64,000 nt of DNA. It comes from Diospyros lotus (lineage: Eukaryota > Streptophyta > Magnoliopsida > Ericales > Ebenaceae). The stretch spans positions 36,356,328 through 36,420,327 of the forward strand of contig NC_068340.1 of assembly GCF_014633365.1 (NCBI RefSeq), written 5' to 3'. Both the position numbers and the translations under genes were made by a program. Position 1 is the stretch's first letter. Each line of letters begins with the position of its first letter. Below the pieces are notes generated by a model that was not told the DNA's origin, searched no databases, and was given only the letters and a program-made list of their open reading frames with translations. Positions 37,600-47,647 of this stretch are shown here, in pieces.

Positions 37600-38823
37600 A
37601 ATATATTCAGGGCCGGCCCAACCCTTAAACCATGTACGCCATGACATTAGGCCCCCAAAATTACAAGGCCCAAATTTTAAAAATTTATAATATTTATGTA
37701 TATATTTTTTATTTTTTAATAATTAATATTTTATTAAAAAAATTAAATACAAAACATTATAATTTTTTTTTTAACTTTCCTTCACCATTTTTCAATTTTT
37801 AACCGTTATTGTGGTGTTCCCAAATCCCATAAAATCTGCATATTTATAGAATGAAAAGTTGTTCATTATTGGTGAATTTTATCATTTTAATACTATCAGT
37901 TTAATGTTTTGTTTTGTTTCTTTTTATAAGAGAATCATAAATGTATAGATTTTTTATTCGCACTAATCTTTTTAGATTATATTCTCTTTAGTTTCAATTT
38001 TTAATTTTAAATTTTGAATTCATTTTTAATTTTTTATTTTAGCAGTCTATTTTTAGAAAATTGAAAACACGTTCTCTTTGTCATTTTGAAAAACTATATC
38101 TCAAAATAGAAAATTAGAAAATGCGTTCTTTTTGAAATTTTGAAAATAATTTTTTAATAATATTTTATTCAATAAATTTGATTATTCAATAAATTATAAA
38201 TATTTAATGTTAATATATTATTAAAAAAATATATACATTTTAAAGTTAATGAATTTTATAATATATTTTCCATTACAATAATAAAATATAAATAAATAAA
38301 TATGTTTTGAGTTTAGAGTTTAGAGTTTGTTTTGAATGAAAACGCTCAAAACAATTTTTTGTTGTTTTGAGTTTTCTTTATAGTTTTTTTTTTATTTTCA
38401 AAAATATATTTTTAAAAATAGTAAAAAGAACGCGTTTTTATTATTTTAAAAAATCAAAAACTAAAAATGACTTGAAAATAGTAAAGAGAATGTAGTCTTA
38501 GAGTTTCAAGAAAAATTAATTTTGTTTTTCTTTGTTTATTGTTGTGAGTTATTTGGCTTTTTTTTCTTATCTCTATGATATTATATTTTAGTTGAAAACT
38601 AATGTTAAACCGTGTGATGCACGGAAGATGTAATTAAAATTGATTTATAAATTTAAAAATAAAAAATTAAGGTTGTCATTTTAAATAATCATAACAAAAT
38701 CGATAAATACATTTTTTTATTTTAATACTCAACATTTTATCAAAATTTAAGTTTAGTTAATTATTCGTTATTTAATGTGCTAATAGAGAATGTTCTTAAA
38801 TCAATATATCGTTATTCAATGTG

Positions 38824-39210
38824 TTAAAGAATAATTAACACATTAAGTAAATTGTCACATTTTTTACTTGTCATTTTACAAGATTCTTGGCACTTAACAT
38901 TGTCCTTGTCAATGAACTCTCCAATTATATATTTAATAAAAAAAATATCAGTTATAAAGGCATAAATAATTATATAATCAACTTTATACTTACCAAATAA
39001 TTTATGTTGGTCAAGTTCAACTACACTCAAAATATTAGCAAATGATCTAAAGATAAAATTTTGTATTAAAAAACTTTCATCCATAGCATCTACAACAATA
39101 GTATTTGATATTAAGTTTAGTTTGTACTTGTGACTTATAGTCTTATATTTCATATTGTTGTATCTAAGCATAAAATTGGACATAAAACATAATTGTTCAT
39201 CACAAATCAA
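38824..39210 (-). pseudogene. RPA1/DUF223-like OB-fold remnant
   Basis: The 128-residue frame has a pattern seen in plant Helitron-associated RPA-like proteins: KYKLNLISNTIVVD, then SFLIQNFIFRSFANIL, then IIGEFIDKDNVKCQ and MTSKKCDNLLNV. These resemble the two strands of an OB fold followed by the I-GE segment and linker. It starts without a clear upstream exon and ends early, so it is a fragment. Recognition is from pattern only and a profile search could overturn it. Confidence 0.45.
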
Positions 39211-39469
39211 TATTTTGAAAGATCAAACCAACTAACGCTTAATTGTTGCATGAATCCTTTCACCCTATAAATTTGATACCAAAATCTATATAAATAATTA
39301 ATAATAAATTTATTAAGAAAAAAAATATGTTCATCCATAAAAATCATCTCAATGGAAATGTTATAAGTTTTTCACCTATCTTAAAAGCATAAAATCTCCC
39401 AAAGTCTCACAACTTAAACATTTAACGTCCATATTTTGAAAGAAGTCTGCTACTTTATATATTAAGATA

Positions 39470-40285
39470 ATTGTAAGAATTTAAAATATTAAATATTAAT
39501 TATCTGATTAATAATGATAGTGAATAATTAATGTAATTGCATAGAAGTTGCCCAGCTGATTATCCCAAAATATGTGACTGTTGGAAAGTCTAAATGTCAC
39601 ATTGAAAACTAAATGATATCTCATTTTAATAATAGTATAAATTTAAAATATTAATTGTCTGATTATTCTAATTGATTAATAATGGTAGTGAAAAATTAAT
39701 GTAATAGCATAGAACCTATATCCAGCTAATTAGTGATTATCCTAAAAAAATTGTGTATACCTTTTAAATGAAGTGTTATTTTAAATAATAATAGTACAAA
39801 ATTTAAATGCTAATTTAATTTTTGAAAAAGAAAAATATTAAACCAATAAAAGACAAAAAAAAAAAAAAAAAAACTGTGAAGCTACTGGAGGCAAGAGTTA
39901 TTGCTGTGTTTACTTTTTTAGTGCTTTAACTTTATATGGAGCATACTTTTGTTATGTTTTCATTTTAATAATAATAGAAATTTAAAATATTAATTATTTA
40001 ATTAATAATGAGAGTGAATAATTAATTTAATTACATAAAAATGTAATTAAATTAATTTTATTTGATTATCTCAAAATGTGTGACTATTAGAAAGTATGAA
40101 GGTCATATTAAAAATTAAATGATGTCTCATTTTAATAACAACATAAATTTAAAATATTAATTGTCTAATTATTCCAGTTGATTAATAATGGTAGTGAATA
40201 ATTAATGTAATGGCATGAAAATTGCAGCTGATTAGTGGTTATTTCAAAAAAATTGTGTATATCTTTTAAATATTAATTTATTTCT
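39470..40285. repeat. Higher-order tandem repeat, 2 x 2 units
   Basis: A unit that opens AATTTAAAATATTAATT and continues TGATTAATAATGRTAGTGAATAATTAATGTAAT appears at about 39478, 39648, 39975 and 40148. The units form two pairs about 500 bp apart, each with the same flanking ATTGTGTATA-CTTTTAAAT tail (39760, 40253). They lie inside the Helitron-like unit. Confidence 0.7.
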
Positions 40286-40558
40286 TAAAAAAAAAATAGA
40301 AGCTAATTTTGGGCGGGAAAGTTTTGTGTAGCTACTATTCTACTTTAATAGATATTAAGATTTATTATTATTAAGAGATTATTATATTTTGTAGTTGATT
40401 GAATTTTATTTTTTTTATTTTTGTATTTAATAAAATAATAAAATATTTGTGTAAAAAAGTGTATTATTTATTTTTTATAAAAAAAATAATATTCAAAGGT
40501 TTCAACAAATTCTTTCACCTAAGGCCTCTAACTCTGTTGGGCCGACTCTGAATATATT

Positions 40559-41970
40559 GTGGTTCTGAATATATTATAATATAATATACGTATAGATGTG
40601 ATTTAATTCCTATATTATAAACTTCTACATGTAATACATGTCATAATATAATAACATATTATATGCTATGTTAAATAAAATATGATATAGAAAAACTGTA
40701 ATATGTATTGCCTATTATTTATAAATAAAATAAGTAATATATGATAGATTATAAATAAAATACCATACATAATATATCATATATTTATATTATTGTATAT
40801 AATAATACACCGTTGTGTTATTATATAGTAATAATAATATATTACATTATATTATGTATTTATAATTATATAATATAGATTGAGTATTTTTTATTTGTAT
40901 TATATATATAGGTATTAATATATTATTATATATTATATTATTTATATAATAAGAATATTATATTAATATATATAGTATTACTTATAATAAAATATATTTT
41001 TTATATTACATACCAAAATAAAGTAAAATATTTAGAGTTTTAATCAAATAGTATAATATTAGGTTTTTATTTTTATTTATTTGTAACAAAATATGATAGG
41101 ATAATTTTTTCTAAAAAAATTGGATTCACTTTTCCATCAATTGGGAAAATAATTTTATCACCTAAAAGTCACATTCTCATAAAACATAGGAAAATGTTTT
41201 ATATGGTGAAGTCACTTTGCTATGAATGTAGCATACCATACGAAACCTAAAAATTTAATTAGTAAGAATGCTTGTACCAAAATACTACCTTAATTTTAAT
41301 TTCACCTTCAAATTGAACAACAAAAAACATGTCATCACCTTTCTTTCCTCACAAGTTAACTTTTTTTTCTTGACTCTTTATAATCAATTTCAACTCCGAA
41401 ACATATATATCTTTATTCTCAAACTCCTATTTATGAAATTCATTTATAATTAACTTATTTAAAATAGTTAAAATGAATTCCTAATAAGCCGGCACGTAAA
41501 TAGGTTATCACTTAATATTGTATTTGTTATGAGAGTTTGAGTATATGGACGAGATAAAAATAGAAATTCAAATATGAATAAAAACAAGTAGAATTTTTAC
41601 TTATACCTTTTATAATATTACACTTTTTATCGTAATAATAATAAAAAATTAACTAATAACAAAGTTCGATAAAGATGGATAAGAGGGAGAAAAAATGGAG
41701 AGATTAATTTTTAATGATTATTTGTGTTTTATCTTTTCACCTCTAAATTTAACTAAAGTGGATTAAGTATGGTTACAATAAAAACAAAACTTGTTTAAAT
41801 TATTATATTGATGGTGCCTGCCCCCAAAATTAACTGAGGTTGAGGGTGTATTCAAGTAAACAAATAAATTACAGATGCCTTTAAACACAAATAAACCTAA
41901 AGGTTGGTCTCCAAATATATGGTTTAAACAATAACAGGTCTTGGTGTAATTTATTAAGAAATAAATATTA
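40559..41970. other. Very AT-rich gene-free stretch
   Basis: 40560-41040 is almost pure AT with repeated TATTATAT strings. No gene or repeat border recognised. Confidence 0.45.
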
Positions 41971-41975
41971 TTTTT

Positions 41976-43194
41976 TGTTAAGCCAAGTTGCTCATATTAA
42001 TTAAGTTTTGATGATTAACAAAAAAAAATTATGATATAAATATTTTCTCTTACTCATGAAAAAAGTAAATTTATTTTAAATTAAAAAATAATTATTTTTA
42101 GACATGTTTTCTTGTTTTAATAATTTATATCTCAAAAACTTATATTTGAATTTTTAAATTCTGAATTAAAGGAGAATTATTTTTATACATATTTTCTCTT
42201 ACTCATACAAAAATAAATTTATTTTAAATTAAAAGATATTACTTTTAGACATATTTTATTGTTTTAATCATTTATATCTCAAAAACTTATATTTGAATTT
42301 TCAAATCTTGATTTTTCATGTAAAAATTAAATTTATTTTAAATTAAAAGTGAGACATGTTTTCTTATTATTTGAGAAAGTCTAAATATTTTTTAAATTTC
42401 AAACTTCATATTAACCATTTCTGTAATGGCTAAAATGCTTATAATATAAATACCCCCTCAAACTCAATTTTTGAGTATCCAAATACTTCCATTGCATATC
42501 CAAAGCACCTCAAAGCTCTCAAGCAAAGCACCCAATCAATCCGAGACTCTTGAAATATTATTGTACATCCACTGAAGAGCCACAAGACAAGAGGAGAAAA
42601 GTTCTTTAAGTTTTCTACGACAGATCCGAATTTCTCTATTTGAGGTTACAAATCTATTTATTTATTTGAATATTATTGTCTTGTATAATTTGTTCTTAAT
42701 TGCTTATTTGTGTCCAAGCGTTGACAAATTATTTGTAATATTTAAATTACTATTGTGAATTGTATATGTTTCCTAAAACTATTAAAATCTAGGTTAATCT
42801 AGTTTCCAAGGTAAGTTAGGAAGAAAACCTTGGTGTAGTGGTTGCTTAGAACCCGTTGTAATCTAGGTGTGTATCTAGTTTCCAATGTGAGTTAGTGTGA
42901 AAATCTTGATGAAATTATTTTAGTGGAACCTCAAGCGTAGTTAGACATTGGGAGAGTGAACTAGGTATATGTGAAGACACCGAACCACTATAAATTGTGT
43001 TGTGCCTCATTATATTTATTTTTGTTATATTTTATGACTTACATTTACTATTAATCTCAAATATAATTTATTATATTTATCAAATATATATTTTTTAATA
43101 AAATCATTAATCGAGAATATTTATTAAAATTGAAAAAAAATTTAATCACTCATTTCACCTCCTTCTTGAGTGGTCATATCCTAAGAGATCAACA
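41976..43194 (+). mobile_element. Solo LTR, 1219 bp, copia SIRE/Maximus-like
   Basis: Termini TGTTAAGCC and GATCAACA (inverted TGTTR/YAACA), flanked by TTTTT on both sides (41971-41975, 43195-43199), a match that is low complexity. The start (AAGTTTTGATGATTAACAAAA) and the end (TCACCTCCTTCTTGAGTGG before the terminal CA) resemble long plant copia LTRs of the SIRE/Maximus kind. Inside are a tandem duplication of about 140 bp (about 42040-42180 and 42185-42330) and a smaller one at 42785-42890. Confidence 0.65.
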
Positions 43195-43199
43195 TTTTT

Positions 43200-43570
43200 A
43201 AATAAAATATAAACTATATACTATATATGATATACATTGGTACATCATATAATATACAATATATAACACACACACACACATATATATCTATTATGTTATA
43301 TAATCAAACACTATTTTGGTGTAAGGAAGTTTGCTAATTAGTAATTTTTCAAAATATCCTTTTGTGTTTTTTAAAATAAAAATTAATTACAAAAATAAGC
43401 TTTGAACTCATGAGGTATAAAATTTACCATAGTATAAACTTGAAACAAATATTACCACTACACCAAAACATATCATAATCTAAATTTTGTCTAAAAAATA
43501 AAAAACTGAGACTTATTTGTCAAGTGAACTTTTTTATTTGCACATGCATTACAAATAAAATAATAAGATT
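43200..43570. repeat. AT-rich spacer with a dispersed repeat
   Basis: The block 43485-43560 (TAAAAAATAAAAAACTG, CAAGTGAACTTTTTTATTTGCA) recurs at about 46250-46320 and 46490-46560. A CA/TA microsatellite lies at 43266-43290. Confidence 0.5.
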
Positions 43571-43575
43571 AATAA

Positions 43576-45838
43576 TGTCACGTCCCGTGAAACGTAATTT
43601 AATTTAATTATTTATTATAGGGGTAAATTAATTTAAAAAGAATATTAATATAACTTGTTATAAATAATAATGAATTATGTGATTTTAAGGAAATAAGAAA
43701 TTAGGATAATTAATTATTTATTCTAGAATATTTTTGGGAATAGAAAAAAAAATCAAAATAAATTAAATTATGTGATTTTTGGCAGTTTTGGGCGTTAGTG
43801 TAAATAATAAAGAGGGTGTGTGTAAATTTTGAAAATTGGGAGGGGGTTGGTGCGATTTTCGTAAAAGGGACCAAGGGTCCCTTTAAATTTAATGCAGCGT
43901 GGTATATGTATGAAGGCGTGTGTGGCGCGGGTGGTCGCGGGCGTGCGTGGGAGGCGGCCGGTTGCGGGTTTGATCCGCGGGAGCTGCGCGCGCGAGGCTG
44001 GAATTTGGCTGATTTTTAATCAGCCTTGGGCGTCCCAAAACAACGTCGTTTTGGGCTGGAAGCGGTGGCCTCCTAACGGCCGTCACGTGGCCGCATTTTA
44101 GCCGCTTATTTTGGCCAATTTAAGGCTGTTTTCTGCCCGATTTTTACAGCAAACGAACAACAAGCACAGGAGATTAAATTTAGGAAGGAAGAAGTTCGAA
44201 CCAGCGCTGAAAATGGTGAAAAGTTGGAGAAATTGGAGCTTAAATCAAGTTTAATCGCAGTTTTAATTAGCCAGGTAAGTAGAAAAGCTAGTAATAAATA
44301 TTTTGTGCAATTGAAATTTTGTTTAGAGTCTAATTTTGTTAATTTTGGTAAATTATTTGGGTGTTACAGTTTATATAATTTTTACCGCATTGGGTCAAAA
44401 CAAGCCAAATGATATATTCGTAAAGGCAAGTTCTTTATACCCTCTACAACGTTCATTTCGTTGTCAATTTATTTGACATCCATTCGTTTGTTTTGACTGT
44501 TAATCGTTTATGCAATTTTGAATGGTTTACTTTAAATTTAATTTATTAAACCGGCCTCGTGGATTTTATTTGTTGGTTGCTTACGGGGGTTTGTACCACC
44601 CCCATGCCTATGGGAATGATGTCGTACTCTCCCGGGGATAGGTATTAGTTGTTCGGGTATTATTATGGATTTTGGTTGTTCATAGGCTAGAGCGGTTGGG
44701 TAGTGGGGGCAAGGATCGGCTGTTTGGTGACGGAGTGACTGTTGTACGGTCTATCTTAGGTTGTCGGCTGATCACTCCTATTCACTGACTGTTGACCGGT
44801 GCCAGGCACTGCTGACTAGCTCTACCGTTATGTGATTGTAGCATGATTGGTTACATTTTATTTTTGTTGCATGGTTTGGTGTGCACATGGGTACGAGCTG
44901 CATGTTGGGGTTTACATGGTCTGGTTATGCTTCGTCACGGGCATTCTAGTTTGGTTATGTTGCATCTAGCACGGGCATATGTATCGTGTGTGATTTACTA
45001 TATGGGCAGAGCATGGCCTGATGCCTGGATGTATGGGCGCCAGTGTATCATGTTGATGTTCACTACGCCATTGCATTTTTATGTGCATTGCATGGTTACT
45101 AGTAGTTATCTGTTCTTGAACAGGATGATCGTTCCGAGGGAGCCTATGGCTCGGGTGTCGGGAGTACCGACACGGACCCACGGGTGACGGGAGTACCGAC
45201 TCGAGACAACGCGCGCAGGTTTGTTGGAGATTTATGTTGTCTCTCAAGGTAGCGGCAGGTTGGTATGGGACTTGGGTGCCGTGTGTCTTGTGTGAGCCCC
45301 AATGACTGGTATGTGTTTTCTTTATGCTATCCTGTTGTGTTGTAGTGTCTCATGACTTGTGTGTATGTGTGGAACTGTGTTTGGGGTGATCTCCTCTTCT
45401 ATTCACTTTATAGCCTTCATTTTCTTATAACTTGCTGAGTCTTGTGACTCACCTTGCTTTCCATCATTCCAGGTAAGGGTAAGGCGAAAGTTGAAGGCGA
45501 GAATCGCGTCACCTAGCAGCCAGCCGTATCGGTAGGGAGTATAGTTAGCTTGCCCCCGTTATCTCTGATATTTTGACAGGATTTTTGTCTCTCATTTTTT
45601 ACTGTGCCGAGTTGTTCCTCGTATCTTTTATTTGTTGGTACAAGTGTCTGTATATATTTTTATATACTCCGTGACCGCTGTTCTAATGGGGTACCTATGT
45701 GCGTGCATGTATTTCGTTTTGCTTCCACTATTGTATTTCTTATGTATGCATGCCAGGGTACTTTCCTCGTCTTATGTTTCATTATTTTTCCTTCCGTAAA
45801 GGCTCCCGTTCGGGTAGACTAGGTGGTTGGGATATTCA
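43576..45838 (+). mobile_element. Family B LTR, copy B3
   Basis: The start TGTCACGTCCCG at 43576 matches the family start pattern. The end is taken at GATATTCA (45838), in the part that parallels B2 (cgttcgg, ggttgggatat). Shared blocks with B2 are extensive at 45120-45330 (GGGAGTACCGAC, GGCAGCGGCAGGTTGGTATG-like, GTGTCTTGTGTG) and 45430-45475. No clear target duplication (AATAA against AATTT), so the right border is provisional. A G+C-rich island at 43905-44095 includes an imperfect palindrome around ACGTC at 44034-44055 and a splice-like AG|GTAAGT at about 44274. Confidence 0.65.
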
Positions 45839-47330
45839 AATTTAGAAAAGTAGTTCATGCTATATACGTGCAACTAAAAAATTAAAATATTTTAGACAAA
45901 TACTCATTTGGTGGTATTAGCCTAATACATTTTAGTTTTTAATTTCTTTAGGTAAAATTTTAAATATAAAGGGGTTTTGATTTAGTGATAAAAACAACTT
46001 TTTAAATTTATTATAATTGTAGAGGTCGTAATTTAAATTTTATTGACATTTTAGTGTAGTTATTTTTAGTTTTTCTAAACAAAATAATAAATAATATTTT
46101 TAAAATTTAACAAAAATTTGATGAAAAATAACACTGAAATAAAGGAAGAATATATAGTACCCAAGTTATTTATTTATTTTTTTCCCACAAGACATGGGAA
46201 ACAATTGCACATGGTTAAGCTAATTTCTTGTGATTGTGATATAAATTTTGCCTAAAAAATAAAAAAATTAAACATAATTGTCAAGTGATTTTTTTTACTT
46301 GCATGGATATTACATAAGCGATACTTCTAAATAATATTATGTACTCAGATAAAAAAATAAATTTGGTGAACCAGGTGTAGGACTTGACTTGCTCTTTCTT
46401 CTCTTATGTCAATTCCACTTTGGAGAGAACTATTTGGATTGACGAAACAATTGTCCACGCAAAACTATTCAATTTGAAATGTGATATATTTTTTGCTTAA
46501 AAAATAAATATAATTCACCCTTAAGTACGTATTTTTACTTGCATTATATGAGTAATGTTTCTAATATAATATTGTTATCGACCGGACAAAATAGATAAAT
46601 CAATTTTTTAATTATTGATGAAGATAATCTCGTAATATCATTCAAAATAGTGCAAGTAGAGATAAAATAGTGAACATAAGTCGTTTAAGAGGGATAGTGT
46701 TTTCAGAGATGACTGATGAGATCTAGTACCATAAAATTCCCTTCAAGCTAGAAATAGCATATATCCAATCTTAAAACCAATTGAGTGCCCACCAACACTG
46801 TTGCTGCCTCAATCCTAGTTAACTAGGATGCAAGGAATAAAACAAATCATGAATCTTTAATCACAACTGTCCCAGCCACCTAATGATGGCTGAAATCTAA
46901 TCACGCACAAGTAAGATTAAGGTTTGTTAGTTTTTAGAGTATTCGTATTGGTAGGCGATGAATTCGATTCCTTAACTTACACGATAAGATAAAATATTTA
47001 TTTATAATTTATTTTTGTTATTAAAATTAAGACCACGAGCAATATGAAATTTCATAAGAACAGTAATCCAAAATTAAGTTTGTTAAGGACAATAATGGAA
47101 ATTTGAAGGAACAAAATTTTTAGACACGCACCCTAATATCTTCACATTTTAAGAAAAAAGAATTGAAGTTTCAAATGAAGGAAACACACTTCCAAACATG
47201 CCCTTACCAGGCCTAATAATTTGCCGATCGTGTCAAAAATTTTCAATCAGGATTTGAATTGGGGTCGGGACTCTCAAGTCCGTCATATAATTATTCTGTT
47301 CGCCTTGCCCCTTTTCCAAAACGCTCACTC
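45839..47330. other. Intergenic DNA upstream of the WD40-like gene
   Basis: Two copies of the dispersed repeat described for 43485-43560 lie at about 46250-46320 and 46490-46560. Otherwise AT-rich with no gene. Confidence 0.45.
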
Positions 47331-47647
47331 CACAGGGAGAGAGAGAGAGAGAGAGAGAGAGAAGGGGATTCAGATTGCTCGATGGGTATTCGATCAATTA
47401 ACTAGGGCAACGAGCAAATTGATCAATTAACTAGGGCAACGAGCAAAAACCTCTATTTTCTTTTCTGGGTTCAGTGAGTTAGGGTTTACAGAGTGGAGGG
47501 TGGAAGTTAAGGTCGAGCGAATTCTTCAGAACACAAGATTGGTAGCTTTGGGGTGTTTAATCGACGTGAGGCGTATGCTTATGCACCTTTTCTGCATATA
47601 TTGTGGGGTTTGCTCAACTCCGTAGTAGGAAAATAGTGGGTTCTGGG
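47331..47647 (+). promoter_or_regulatory. Leader of the WD40-like gene with GA run and 29 bp tandem repeat
   Basis: A GA run at 47336-47362 is followed by a 29 bp unit (GATCAATTAACTAGGGCAAC...) present twice in tandem, at 47392-47420 and 47421-47447. Leader-like sequence (AGTTAGGGTTTACAG) follows. Transcription start not placed. Confidence 0.5.

Larger units (their letters stand above)
38599..40352 (-). mobile_element. Helitron-like element nested in the hAT element
   Basis: On the minus strand the unit starts TCTATTAAAGTAGAATAG after an A, and ends ATTAG before a T. A 5 bp stem hairpin (CCGTG-loop-CACGG, 38610-38624) lies 11 bases before the end. Start TC, a 3-prime hairpin about 11 nt from a CTRR-like end (TTAG here instead of CTAG) and A/T insertion are the Helitron hallmarks, and there is no duplication. 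An RPA-like fragment on the same strand fits a plant Helitron. The altered end leaves some doubt. Confidence 0.62.
37608..40550. mobile_element. hAT-type DNA transposon, non-autonomous, 2943 bp
   Basis: The ends are inverted: CAGGGCCGGCCCAAC at the left and, read from the right, CAGAGTCGGCCCAAC (13 of 15 match). They are flanked by a perfect 8 bp duplication AATATATT (37600-37607, 40551-40558), the length expected for hAT. No transposase frame remains. The interior is AT-rich and contains a Helitron-like unit and a tandem repeat. Confidence 0.88.

Noticed and set aside
43889..44101. Overlapping frames on both strands in the G+C island
   Set aside because: Within family B LTR B3; both strands are open only because of base composition, and relatives do not keep them.
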